Shown piece after piece: positions 7,094 through 14,878 of a stretch of 19,427 nucleotides of DNA. The first letter of the stretch is position 1; every line of letters starts with the position of its first letter. The stretch spans positions 1 through 19,427 of the forward strand of contig JABJDN010000169.1 of the NCBI GenBank assembly GCA_018665385.1, in the 5' to 3' direction. Source of the DNA: Phycisphaerae bacterium (GTDB lineage Bacteria > Planctomycetota > Phycisphaerae > Phycisphaerales > SM1A02). The position numbers were made by a program, and so were the translations under genes. The notes below the pieces were generated by a model that made no database searches, was not told the origin of the DNA, and was given only the letters and a program-made list of their open reading frames with translations.

Positions 7094-7101
7094 CACGAAT
7101 T

Positions 7102-8685
7102 ATGATTATTGGCGTACCGAAAGAAATACATACCGGCGAACGAAGAGTCGCCATAGTCCCAAGTGGCGTGACAGCGCTTCGCGAAATGGGCTTTAATGTA
7201 CTTGTCGAATCTTGTGCTGGAGATAACGCAGATTACGCAAACGCTAAGTACGAAGAAGTTGGGGCAACAATAGCTAAAGACGCAAATGAAGTTTGGTCAA
7301 ATTGCGATCTTATTGTAAAAGTGCGCGAACCAATGGAAAGTGAAATCGACAAAATGAACGTCGACTCCACTCTCATCTCTTTTTTCTGGCCTGCAAAAAA
7401 CGAGTCTCTACTTAAAAAAATAACGACTAAACATGCAACTGTCCTTGCAATGGACTGCATTCCTCGAATATCACGTGCGCAAAAAATGGACGCACTTAGT
7501 TCGATGGCTAATATTGCTGGGTATCGTGCTGTCATTGAAGCGGCTAACGAATTCCCCCACTTCTTTACTGGTCAAATTACAGCCGCTGGAAAAATAAATC
7601 CTGCGAAAGTATTAATTATCGGTGGAGGGGTCGCTGGCCTTGCCGCCTTAGGCGCCGCAAAAAGCCTAGGTGCAATTGTTCGTGCATTTGATACACGCTT
7701 AGCTGTGCGAGAGCAAGTAGAAAGTTTAGGCGGAGAATTTCTTGAACTTGATTTCCCAGATGAAGATGGCGAAGGTGGCGGCGGATACGCTAAAACTATG
7801 AGCGATGAATTCATCCAAGCAGAGATGAAATTGTTTGCAAAACAAGCAATCGAAGTCGACATCATTATTACGACTGCACTTATTCCTGGAAAAGAGGCAC
7901 CGAAGTTAATTACTGCGGGTATGGTTGAAAGCATGCGAGAAGGTTCTGTCATTGTTGACCTTGCAGCCGAGCAAGGGGGCAACTGTGCGCTCACTAAACC
8001 AAATGAGAAGGTAGTCCACCAAGGCGTCACTATTCTTGGATACACTGATTTGCCAAGCAGAATGGCTGCACTTTCGAGCCGTTTGTACAGCGCAGGAATC
8101 GTTCATCTTATCGATGAAATGGGTGGCAAAGATGCGTACAACATTGACCTTGAAAATGAAGTTATTCGTGGTGCGCTCGTCACGCAAGATGGAACCATCA
8201 CATGGCCACCTCCAAAACCCAAAAATCCTGGACCTACATATTCAGCAGATTCTGGCAAACGTCCTGAAAAAGAATCAGCCTCTGTTGCAGATTCAAAAGA
8301 AAACGAAAAATCCTGCCCATTCCTTAAGATAAGCAAAATCGTCGTCATGCTCGCTGTTGCAGTTGGCATTTACATCGCAGGTAGTAGTCTGCCTGAACAA
8401 GATGAGTTTGTGCAACGATTTATCGACCAACTTACTGTGTTTGTTCTTGCTTGCTTCGTAGGGTGGCAAGTCATATGGAATGTTAAACCCGCATTACATA
8501 CGCCGTTAATGAGTGTGACGAATGCCATTTCTGGCATCATCATCATTGGTGGTATCCTTCAAATTTCCCGTCCTGAAATCGACGCAAGCGTAATCTTAGG
8601 TGCCGTCGCAATTCTCTTAGCTGCCATCAATGTTGTTGGCGGATTCCTTGTAACCAACCGCATGCTTGCGATGTTTAGGCAGTAA
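7102..8685 (+). CDS. pntA: NAD(P)(+) transhydrogenase subunit alpha
   Basis: The alpha subunit binds NAD(H) in the proton-translocating transhydrogenase, which uses the proton gradient to reduce NADP+ with NADH. The 527-aa protein starts MIIGVPKE..GERRVAIVP, has the alanine-dehydrogenase-like domain I with Rossmann GGGVAG (174-179) and FDTR (196-199), and the RQD-loop equivalent region near 129-135. A charged Pro-rich linker (about 370-408) leads to roughly four membrane helices (412-517). Domains AA and AB are therefore fused as in E. coli PntA, unlike the three-gene form of some alphaproteobacteria. The start is fixed by GGAG 8 nt upstream. pntB follows after 3 nt. Confidence 0.96.
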   Translation: MIIGVPKEIHTGERRVAIVPSGVTALREMGFNVLVESCAGDNADYANAKYEEVGATIAKDANEVWSNCDLIVKVREPMESEIDKMNVDSTLISFFWPAKNESLLKKITTKHATVLAMDCIPRISRAQKMDALSSMANIAGYRAVIEAANEFPHFFTGQITAAGKINPAKVLIIGGGVAGLAALGAAKSLGAIVRAFDTRLAVREQVESLGGEFLELDFPDEDGEGGGGYAKTMSDEFIQAEMKLFAKQAIEVDIIITTALIPGKEAPKLITAGMVESMREGSVIVDLAAEQGGNCALTKPNEKVVHQGVTILGYTDLPSRMAALSSRLYSAGIVHLIDEMGGKDAYNIDLENEVIRGALVTQDGTITWPPPKPKNPGPTYSADSGKRPEKESASVADSKENEKSCPFLKISKIVVMLAVAVGIYIAGSSLPEQDEFVQRFIDQLTVFVLACFVGWQVIWNVKPALHTPLMSVTNAISGIIIIGGILQISRPEIDASVILGAVAILLAAINVVGGFLVTNRMLAMFRQ

Positions 8686-8688
8686 TCC

Positions 8689-10086
8689 ATGTCAGATAAT
8701 GTAGTCATCATTTGTTATATCATCGCTGCCATCCTCTTTATTCTGAGTTTGGGCGGGCTGTCCAATCAGGAAAGCGCACGGCGCGGTAACTGGTTTGGAA
8801 TTATTGGCATGCTCCTTGCACTAGTTGCAGTTACAGCAAGTAAAGAAGTAACCGCGTACGGACTTCTTGCGATTTCGATTTTTCCAGCAGTTGTTATTGG
8901 GGGATTCCTTGCAGCAAGAGTGAAGATGACCGAAATGCCTGAACTCGTTGCTATTTTGCATAGTTTTGTAGGTGCAGCAGCTGTTCTTGTAGGATTAAGT
9001 TTACAACAAGATTCGACAGCAGTGCACCACGCAGGAATAGCAGGAACTATTCACAACATCGAAATCTTTGTTGGCGTTTGCATTGGTGCCATTACCTTTA
9101 CTGGATCAATTGTTGCTTTTGCAAAACTTCGCGGTAGCATTTCTGGCTCACCGCTTTTACTGCCTGCAAGACATCTCCTAAACCTTGTTATTGTTGTAGC
9201 AACAATTTGGCTAGGGATGGAGTTTGTTTCTCATGGTGTTATAGAAAACCCATTAGTACCACTTCTTATAGCCATGGTACTTACAGGGATTCTTGGAATT
9301 CATCTAGTCATGGCAATCGGCGGCGCTGACATGCCCGTCGTTGTTTCTATGCTGAACAGTTATTCAGGTTGGGCAGCAGCTGCAGCGGGCTTCATGCTCG
9401 GAAATAACTTACTCATCATAGTCGGAGCACTCGTTGGTTCAAGCGGTTTAATCCTCAGTTTGTTTATGTGTCGAGGCATGAACCGCTCACTTATCAGTGT
9501 TATCCTTGGCGGTTTCGGCACTGGGGATGGCGGAGGTGGCGGCGCAGTACAAACACCAGAAGGCGACATTACTGCAATCGAAGCAGGCGCAACTGCGCAA
9601 TTGTTGAACGAAGCTAAAAGCGTCATCATCGTGCCGGGCTACGGTATGGCTGTTGCCCAAGCGCAACATACCATTGCAACTATTACAAAAAAGTTACGCG
9701 CAAACGGTACAAAAGTATTGTTTGCAATTCACCCAGTTGCTGGGAGACTTCCTGGCCACATGAACGTTTTACTTGCTGAAGCAAATATCCCCTATGACAT
9801 TGTTCTTGAGTTAGATGAAATTAACGCTGACTTCGCTTCAACAGACGTTGTGCTAGTCATTGGCGCAAACGACATTGTGAACCCAAGTGCACTCGATGAT
9901 CCAAACAGTCCAATAGCGGGCATGCCCGTTCTTGAAGTGTGGAATGCGAAGGATGTCATCGTCATGAAGCGTTCTATGGGAACAGGCTACGCAGGTGTGC
10001 AAAACCCACTATTCTTCAACGACAATACATCCATGCTCTTCGGTGATGCTGGAGAAAATGTCGACGCAATTCTTGCAGACATGTAA
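8689..10086 (+). CDS. pntB: NAD(P)(+) transhydrogenase subunit beta
   Basis: The 465-aa beta subunit supplies most of the membrane domain II and the NADP(H)-binding domain III. About nine hydrophobic segments occupy 1-275, with His91 in ILHSFVG at the place of the proton-channel His of the E. coli protein. After a Gly-rich hinge (279-285), domain III shows GYGMAVAQAQH (317-327), GANDIVNP (392-399) and KRSMGTGYAG (427-436), the NADP-binding signature. Start is 3 nt after pntA, so it is certainly cotranscribed. The 3' end contains the -35 and is close to the -10 proposed for the next gene. Confidence 0.97.
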   Translation: MSDNVVIICYIIAAILFILSLGGLSNQESARRGNWFGIIGMLLALVAVTASKEVTAYGLLAISIFPAVVIGGFLAARVKMTEMPELVAILHSFVGAAAVLVGLSLQQDSTAVHHAGIAGTIHNIEIFVGVCIGAITFTGSIVAFAKLRGSISGSPLLLPARHLLNLVIVVATIWLGMEFVSHGVIENPLVPLLIAMVLTGILGIHLVMAIGGADMPVVVSMLNSYSGWAAAAAGFMLGNNLLIIVGALVGSSGLILSLFMCRGMNRSLISVILGGFGTGDGGGGGAVQTPEGDITAIEAGATAQLLNEAKSVIIVPGYGMAVAQAQHTIATITKKLRANGTKVLFAIHPVAGRLPGHMNVLLAEANIPYDIVLELDEINADFASTDVVLVIGANDIVNPSALDDPNSPIAGMPVLEVWNAKDVIVMKRSMGTGYAGVQNPLFFNDNTSMLFGDAGENVDAILADM

Positions 10087-10101
10087 AACCCCGGGTATCC
10101 T
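10073..10101 (+). promoter_or_regulatory. putative promoter of the PhnD-like gene
   Basis: TTGCAG (10073-10078), a 17-nt spacer and TATCCT (10096-10101) lie just before the ATG at 10109. The -35 is inside the last codons of pntB. The -10 to ATG distance of 7 nt predicts a leaderless mRNA, and no Shine-Dalgarno sequence is visible. Confidence 0.45.
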
Positions 10102-10108
10102 TTCCTAT

Positions 10109-10969
10109 ATGAAAATATTCGTTGCAACAATTTTGCTACTGTGCTCTATCGTGCAAGGCCAACAAACTCCCTTGCGCCTAGAGTTCGGTGTGTACCCATC
10201 TGACAGGGTAGCAATTATGTATCGAAAGTTCTCACCTGTGTTAGATGCAATACGCGTACCGATAGAAAATATCCTTCAGCGTGAAGTCGATATTCATATG
10301 ACGATTTTCCAAGATTACGATTCCGGCATAAAAGCACTTGCCAATGGCGATGTCGACTTTGTACGCTTCGGCCCATCTTCATTCATCCTTGCAGAACAAT
10401 TGAATCCAGAAGTGCAACTTCTTGCGATGGAACTACGAAAGGGTTTAAAACGGTTTAATGGTGTAATCATTGCTCGCAAAGATTCAGGAATTAAAACCGT
10501 ACAAGATTTACATGGAAGATCATTTGCTTTCGGTGATCAAAATTCCACAATCGGCACTTTTCTTGCGCAAGCGATGCTCGTTGAACATGGTATTCAAGAA
10601 GCAGAATTAGCGAGCCATGAGTATCTTGGTCGACATGACAAGGTTGCGAAAGCGATTATCATGGGAACGCACGATGCGGGTGCTTTAAAATCCTCGACGT
10701 ATAAAACGCTCTGCAATCCAAAAGACATCATTATTGTAAAAGCGTTTTCAAATGTCACCAAGCCTTGGGTAGCCAGAAGCGAGCTTTCTAAAGAAATCTG
10801 CGCTGCAATTACTGCTTCCTTACTCGCACTTGAAAGCGAAGAAGCACTTAGAGAACTTGGCTGTTCTGGTTTTGCAGAAGCTTCGCCCGACGAGTACGAC
10901 CTTGTACGAGTAGGCATGGAAAAAGCTATTTCGTTTTACCCTATACCGGAAGAAGAACCTGAAAATTAA
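10109..10969 (+). CDS. PhnD/SsuA-type periplasmic substrate-binding protein
   Basis: A 286-aa exported protein with a signal peptide (MKIFVATILLLCSIVQGQ) and the PhnD-family opening LEFGVYPSDRVAIMYRKFSPVL (24-45), then VDFVRFGPSSFI (82-93) and a hinge with FGDQNSTIGTF. Family members bind phosphonates, phosphite, sulfonates or act as sensor-domain ligand binders. I chose the ATG at 10109 because it begins the signal sequence; the open frame extends upstream into pntB. No ATP-binding or permease gene adjoins, so it is an orphan binding protein that may serve a distant transporter or a sensor. Its last 4 bases overlap the convergent ubiE-like gene. Confidence 0.85.
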   Translation: MKIFVATILLLCSIVQGQQTPLRLEFGVYPSDRVAIMYRKFSPVLDAIRVPIENILQREVDIHMTIFQDYDSGIKALANGDVDFVRFGPSSFILAEQLNPEVQLLAMELRKGLKRFNGVIIARKDSGIKTVQDLHGRSFAFGDQNSTIGTFLAQAMLVEHGIQEAELASHEYLGRHDKVAKAIIMGTHDAGALKSSTYKTLCNPKDIIIVKAFSNVTKPWVARSELSKEICAAITASLLALESEEALRELGCSGFAEASPDEYDLVRVGMEKAISFYPIPEEEPEN

Positions 10970-11736
10970 CGTTTGATTGCTTTTGTAATCGTGCACACAC
11001 CGAACGTTAGCGATTTTTGTTCAATGTCTGCAAAGCCTGCTTGCGATATTTGATTCGCTAGCTCTGCGGGCTCTGTAAACGTTTCTACGCTTTTGGGTAG
11101 ATATTTATACGCCCCACTTTGGTCACGCGAAATACACGTCGCGGTAATTGGCATAATTCGTTTGGTGTACACACCATTGAAAAATGAGACGACTGGATTT
11201 TTAGGTTTTGAAAACTCCAACACAATCAAGCGTCCGCCTGGGCGCAATATTCGAAAAAATTCTGCAAAAGCAAGTTCTGGCTTCTGCACATTCCGAATTC
11301 CGAACGCAATCGAGACAATATTTGCACTTTTGTCTGGTAACTCAAGGTCCATCGCATCACCTTGCACATATGGAATTGTAAGCCCCTCTTTGGTTGCTTT
11401 GACTACTGCTACATCGAGCATCGCTTGCGTAAAATCAACCCCTAAAACACTGCTAGCGCCAGCTTTAGAGAATGCCATCGCCAAATCGCCTGTGCCACAA
11501 GCCACATCAACAACGTCATCTGAAGTGGTCATAGAGGCCATTTTGACTGCTTGTTTGCGCCATGCTTGGTCTCTCCACATGGAATGAACTCGGTTATTCA
11601 GATCATAACTTTCAGCAATCGAGGTGAACATCTCTTCGACTTTACGAGCCTTATCCTGCTGGTCGTGTGGGTTAGAAGAAAGCTCTTGCTCGCTCCAACC
11701 CGCCACACCTTCGGGCAGTTTATCTGAAGGTTTCAT
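10966..11736 (-). CDS. UbiE/MenG-type quinone C-methyltransferase
   Basis: The 256-aa class I SAM methyltransferase has motif I VDVACGTGD (76-84), GVDFTQAML (99-107) and the family-specific AFGIRNV (144-150), VLEFSKP (172-178) and AYKYLPKSVETF (209-220). This identifies it as the enzyme that methylates demethylmenaquinone or the ubiquinone precursor. Planctomycetes generally use menaquinone, so a MenG role is favoured, by inference only. The N-terminus is about 25 residues longer than the minimal family length. The ATG is 6 nt after TATCAT on the minus strand. No other quinone-biosynthesis gene is in view. Confidence 0.93.
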   Translation of the reverse strand: MKPSDKLPEGVAGWSEQELSSNPHDQQDKARKVEEMFTSIAESYDLNNRVHSMWRDQAWRKQAVKMASMTTSDDVVDVACGTGDLAMAFSKAGASSVLGVDFTQAMLDVAVVKATKEGLTIPYVQGDAMDLELPDKSANIVSIAFGIRNVQKPELAFAEFFRILRPGGRLIVLEFSKPKNPVVSFFNGVYTKRIMPITATCISRDQSGAYKYLPKSVETFTEPAELANQISQAGFADIEQKSLTFGVCTITKAIKR

Positions 11737-11742
11737 TGCTCC

Positions 11743-11748
11743 ATGATA
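11743..11748 (-). promoter_or_regulatory. putative -10 element of the ubiE/menG-like gene
   Basis: TATCAT on the minus strand, 6 nt before the ATG. This is the same hexamer and spacing as at 1296-1301. The GGAG in the 6-nt gap is too near the ATG for normal Shine-Dalgarno pairing. Confidence 0.35.
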
Positions 11749-11807
11749 CCTTCAATGCGTCTGCAAGAGGTGTATCGGTGTTACAATAGCAAAGCATTGG
11801 AGAACGT

Positions 11808-12719
11808 ATGATTATTGACTGCCACACAAGGTTATGGTCTGACACTAGACAACTAGGCGATGCAACTGCAAAGAGATTAGCAGGCGGGCCACCCAAGTAT
11901 TGGGCTGAACCATGCGGGGACGCTGCTGCACATGGCAGAGCAATGTCTTGCGTTGACGCTTCTCTTGTCCTCGGTCACCGAGCAGAACTCGTTGGAGCGC
12001 ATGTTCCAAATGAACTCATTGCGGACTTCGTGAGTCGTGACCCTGAACACCGAATCGGAATTGCTGGAATCGACCCACTTGCTGAAACGGTGGATCAAGA
12101 TTTTGCAATGGCGATGAATCTTGGGTTCGCTGGAATTACAGTAAGCCCATCGCTTGCTGGCTTTCACCCAACGCATTCGTCAGCGATGAAAATTTACGAA
12201 AGTTGCTGCCAGCATAGTCTTCCAGTTATCGTAGCAATGCCTCAACCAATTCCTGCTGACGCTGTGCTCGAGTTTGCTCGTCCAATTCATTGGGATGAAG
12301 TAGCTCGCACGTACCCTGAATTACGAATTATGTTTACGCAAATCGGATATCCCTGGATTGATGAACTTCTTGTTCTAGCTGGAAAACACGAAAACGTGTT
12401 CGCTGAAGTTTCAGGCGTTGCAACACGACCATGGCAAATATACAACGCGTTGTCTACCGCTTGGAGCCTTGATGTAATCGACCGATTGCTCTTTGGTTCT
12501 GGTTTTCCACTTTCCACTCCTCAACTTGCAATTGAATCGTTGTACAACGTGAATGCTTCCATTAAAGGGACCCCGCTTCCTTCCATTCCTAGATCAAAAG
12601 TAAAAGGCATAGTCGAGCGTAATGCATTCGAATGCCTTGGAATACGTCACTCGCTCGCGGGCAGTACGCCATCGAACTCTACTTCGAGAAAAGAAATTCC
12701 AACAAATGATGCTTCGTAA
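11808..12719 (+). CDS. amidohydrolase-2-fold protein, probably metal-ligand-deficient
   Basis: A 303-aa TIM-barrel protein of the Amidohydro_2 (PF04909-type) group, recognisable from MIIDCHTRLW at the N-terminus, HRIGIAGIDPL (81-91), the FTQIGYPWIDELLVLAGKHENVFAEVSG region (176-203) and RLLFGSGFP (226-234). Active members use an HxH pair, two later His and an Asp before FP/YP. Here HxH is HTR (6-8), the barrel-strand His appears as Ala-Met (141-144), the HxG His is Gln178, and the Asp is Gly232. Hydrolysis by the usual mechanism therefore seems unlikely; a binding or structural role is possible. GGAGA 5 nt before the ATG and TACAAT (11782-11787) support this start. The 3' end overlaps the following lipoprotein gene. 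Confidence 0.8.
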   Translation: MIIDCHTRLWSDTRQLGDATAKRLAGGPPKYWAEPCGDAAAHGRAMSCVDASLVLGHRAELVGAHVPNELIADFVSRDPEHRIGIAGIDPLAETVDQDFAMAMNLGFAGITVSPSLAGFHPTHSSAMKIYESCCQHSLPVIVAMPQPIPADAVLEFARPIHWDEVARTYPELRIMFTQIGYPWIDELLVLAGKHENVFAEVSGVATRPWQIYNALSTAWSLDVIDRLLFGSGFPLSTPQLAIESLYNVNASIKGTPLPSIPRSKVKGIVERNAFECLGIRHSLAGSTPSNSTSRKEIPTNDAS

Positions 12720-13263
12720 TCTATTATTGCTTATGTTTCTTTGCGTAGCTTCGTGCAGCCCTGAAAGCATAACGTCACACTCTAGTTCGCTAAAAGTGCA
12801 TTCTATGGCGCAAGACCATTCGGTCTTGACTCCTCGTTGTACTACAGTAGTTTGTACAGAAGGCTTTGCAAACGAAGGCGATGTTTGGTTGACAGACATT
12901 CCTTTAGAGCAACTTACTTCTGGTACGTTTACAAGCGGGCAAATCATTCACCTGCAAGTATTGTGGACACCCGTTGCTGGAAAGACGCCGCTAGTTCCTA
13001 CATCAACAAACTTAGCAATCGAATATATTATTGTTTCAAATGGTGAAGTGGGCGTGTACGGCGGTGGTGGATTTGGTTGGCTTTCAGGCACACCAGAAAC
13101 TGGGATGCATGTAAAAATAGAAGATGCAACAGTTGCAATTGAAGCACAAGCCAACGGCTTTACTGATTTACTTACCCCAGCAACTCTAGTTGGAACAGTG
13201 AGCAGTGTGCCTGATTCGACAATTGCAAGACAAATCGCAACAGCTGCAGAACTGCTTCGCTAG
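12706..13263 (+). CDS. hypothetical lipoprotein
   Basis: The 185-aa product starts MMLRNLLLLMFLCVASC, a signal peptide ending in the lipobox VASC with Cys17. The rest has no motif I recognise. It contains a Cys pair (TPRCTTVVC), a beta-rich central part and a Gly-rich VYGGGGFGWLSG segment. Two adjacent ATGs (12706, 12709) are possible; both lie within the end of the amidohydrolase-like gene (14- or 11-nt overlap), so the two are translationally coupled. A longer frame from 12622 lacks a plausible start and would hide the signal peptide. Envelope localisation is supported by sequence; function unknown. Confidence 0.72.
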   Translation: MMLRNLLLLMFLCVASCSPESITSHSSSLKVHSMAQDHSVLTPRCTTVVCTEGFANEGDVWLTDIPLEQLTSGTFTSGQIIHLQVLWTPVAGKTPLVPTSTNLAIEYIIVSNGEVGVYGGGGFGWLSGTPETGMHVKIEDATVAIEAQANGFTDLLTPATLVGTVSSVPDSTIARQIATAAELLR

Positions 13264-13279
13264 GTACATATTCAATTGA

Positions 13280-13295
13280 ACGAAGATTACTTCGT
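13280..13295. other. small hairpin at the convergent lipoprotein/rplU junction
   Basis: ACGAAG and CTTCGT form a 6-bp stem with a 4-nt loop that contains the rplU stop codon. No T-run follows in either direction, so it is at most a weak barrier between the convergent transcripts. Confidence 0.25.
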
Positions 13296-13598
13296 GGTGA
13301 TATCGCCAATGCGTACTTTTAAATAGCGTTGACGGTGACCAGTTTTTCGGCGGTAGCCTTTACGACGCTTAAACTTAATGATGTCAAGTTTTTCGCCTTT
13401 GATTTCTTCAAGTACTTCAACAGCAACTGAAGCGCCTTCAACATATGGAGTGCCGATTGTTGGCTCGCCATCGCCACTAATCATAAGAACATTATCAAGG
13501 GTGATTGCATCACCTTCAACGTCGCGCAAATCAACGTTAAATACGTCGCCTGTGCTGAGTTTAATTTGTGTTCCACTGTCTTCTACGATTGCGTACAT
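13287..13598 (-). CDS. rplU: 50S ribosomal protein L21
   Basis: A 103-aa protein with the L21 features: MYAIVEDSGTQIKLSTGD at the start, a central beta-barrel region with DNVLMISG and GTPYVEGASV, and the basic C-terminal loop FKRRKGYRRKTGHRQRY (75-91), which binds 23S rRNA. Length matches the family exactly. AGGAG lies 6 nt before the ATG and a clear promoter is upstream. In most bacteria rplU is followed by rpmA (L27); here the next gene downstream is a convergent lipoprotein, so L27 must be elsewhere. Confidence 0.97.
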   Translation of the reverse strand: MYAIVEDSGTQIKLSTGDVFNVDLRDVEGDAITLDNVLMISGDGEPTIGTPYVEGASVAVEVLEEIKGEKLDIIKFKRRKGYRRKTGHRQRYLKVRIGDITTK

Positions 13599-13604
13599 AT
13601 TGGG

Positions 13605-13658
13605 CTCCTATCCTTTATGGGGAACGAAGCATTATATCAGAATTTTTCTGCTCAGCAA
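13605..13658 (-). promoter_or_regulatory. rplU promoter and Shine-Dalgarno
   Basis: On the minus strand TTGCTG (13658-13653), a 16-nt spacer and TATAAT (13636-13631) form the best sigma-70-like promoter in the window. It is followed by a leader of about 26 nt with AGGAG (13609-13605). The -35 overlaps the last codons of the aminotransferase gene, so L21 can be expressed independently. Confidence 0.65.
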
Positions 13659-14788
13659 AGCCCTTGAAGGCGTTCGACAGCCTTTTTTAGTGTTTCTACG
13701 CCCTTGCAGAAGGCAAATCTGACCAATCCCTGGCCATCGGTGCTTTGTTTGTAGAACGCCGTTGGTGGAATGCCCACCACGCCGCAAGATGTGACGAGGT
13801 GATGGCAAAAGGAAACGTCGTCAGAAAAGCCAAATGGAGTGTGGTCTGCAAGTACAAAATACGTCCCTTCAGGGCTGTGTACATTAAAGCCTACACTTCG
13901 AAGTCCGTCGACTATCAAATCTCGTCGCTCTGTGTATTGAGCAGTGTATTCAGTGAAATACGATTCAGGCGAACGCAGAGCTGTCGCTGCTGCTACTTGC
14001 AAGGGAGTTGCAGGGCAGAACGTCATGAATTGGTGCGCGCATCGAATTGCTTCTGTGAATTTTTGAGGTGCAATAGACCACCCGATTTTCCACCCCGTTA
14101 CTGAAAAAACTTTGCCAAGCGAACGCAATGTAATTGTGCGCTCTTTCATTCCTGGCAAAGTAGCTATTGGAATGTGCGTTCCAGTAAGGACGAGCTTGTT
14201 ATATACCTCGTCACTTAACACAATTGCGTTGTGCTTCGTTGCTAGTTCTGCGATAAGTTCTAGTTCTGACTTGTTAAATACTCTACCGGTAGGATTGTGT
14301 GGCGAATTCACGATGATCATTTTTGTTTTGTCGCTGAACGCTTCCCGTAACTCTTCTTCAATTAGAGTGAACTCAGGCGCGTGGAGTGTGACGATTTTCG
14401 GCACAGCCCCTGCCATGGAAAGGCACGCAAGGTAAGAATCATAGAATGGTTCAATGACTATGACTTCGTCGCCTGGATTAACAAGACCAAGGATTACCGC
14501 TGCGATTGTTTCTGTGCTTCCACAAGTAACGGTGACTTCGTCCATTGCGTTCGTGGGAAGTTCAAACGTCTCTGCGATCGCTTCGACCAACAGAGGGTGC
14601 CCTGCTGATCGCGAATATTGATTTTCACCGTCGCGGATTGCTTTAATTGCTGCTTCTTTTACAAAATCTGGCGCGTCAAAATCGGGAAACCCTTGCCCAA
14701 GATTGATTGCATTGTGTTCAGTTGCTAGCCTGCTCCAGGTTGCAAATACAGTTTCTCCAAAATGCTCTAATCGTTTTGCTGTTGCCAT
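13652..14788 (-). CDS. class I/II PLP-dependent aminotransferase (kynurenine/methionine type)
   Basis: The 378-aa enzyme belongs to fold-type I aminotransferases. AINLGQGFPDF (27-37) is typical of the kynurenine--oxoglutarate/glutamine-phenylpyruvate and YbdL-like methionine aminotransferase subgroup. The cofactor site has NSPHNPTG (161-168), SDEVY (192-196) and SLGKVFSVTGWKIGW (223-237) with the Schiff-base Lys226. Likely reaction: transamination of methionine, glutamine or an aromatic amino acid with a 2-oxoacid. I chose ATG 14788; a GTG two codons upstream lies between it and TATGAT (14800-14795), which is 6 nt before the ATG. The gene is upstream of rplU on the same strand. Confidence 0.9.
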   Translation of the reverse strand: MATAKRLEHFGETVFATWSRLATEHNAINLGQGFPDFDAPDFVKEAAIKAIRDGENQYSRSAGHPLLVEAIAETFELPTNAMDEVTVTCGSTETIAAVILGLVNPGDEVIVIEPFYDSYLACLSMAGAVPKIVTLHAPEFTLIEEELREAFSDKTKMIIVNSPHNPTGRVFNKSELELIAELATKHNAIVLSDEVYNKLVLTGTHIPIATLPGMKERTITLRSLGKVFSVTGWKIGWSIAPQKFTEAIRCAHQFMTFCPATPLQVAAATALRSPESYFTEYTAQYTERRDLIVDGLRSVGFNVHSPEGTYFVLADHTPFGFSDDVSFCHHLVTSCGVVGIPPTAFYKQSTDGQGLVRFAFCKGVETLKKAVERLQGLC

Positions 14789-14794
14789 CTGCAC

Positions 14795-14800
14795 ATCATA
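14795..14800 (-). promoter_or_regulatory. putative -10 element of the aminotransferase gene
   Basis: TATGAT on the minus strand is 6 nt before the ATG at 14788, with no Shine-Dalgarno sequence. The expected transcript start coincides with the start codon. Confidence 0.35.
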
Positions 14801-14864
14801 AGTAAATTTTTCGTAATATTCGTCTTCGCTACATCAAAACTGGCCAAGCCAAGCAGTATTACGC

Positions 14865-14870
14865 GATAAT
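14865..14870 (+). promoter_or_regulatory. putative -10 element of the cytochrome c gene
   Basis: GATAAT lies 8 nt before the ATG at 14879. No purine-rich ribosome-binding site is present between them. Confidence 0.3.
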
Positions 14871-14878
14871 ACAAAATC

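Larger units (their letters stand above)
6673..7101. other. 429-nt intergenic region, only long gene-free stretch
   Basis: Between the divergent DUF5684-like gene and pntA I find no convincing gene. It contains the palindrome at 6729-6740, an AT-rich stretch (6741-6800), a strong hairpin at 6888-6914 and a weak terminator-like element at 6981-7005. A plus-strand frame at 6853-7068 (71 codons) has no start signal and crosses both structures. On the minus strand one frame across 6820-6985 reads protein-like segments (CKVLVKMMKEFAGA; GDSFIGFGDTHLMYASGREL) interrupted by stops in the hairpin, which might be a gene remnant or a dispersed repeat. Confidence 0.5.

Noticed and set aside
7572..8045. 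Minus-strand frame of 157 codons
   Set aside because: Antisense shadow of pntA with Ser/Pro/Ala-rich composition.
11093..11587. Plus-strand frame of 164 codons
   Set aside because: Antisense to the methyltransferase gene, which has all family motifs.
13378..14104. Plus-strand frames antisense to rplU and the aminotransferase
   Set aside because: Both minus-strand genes are unambiguous; the plus-strand products show no family features.
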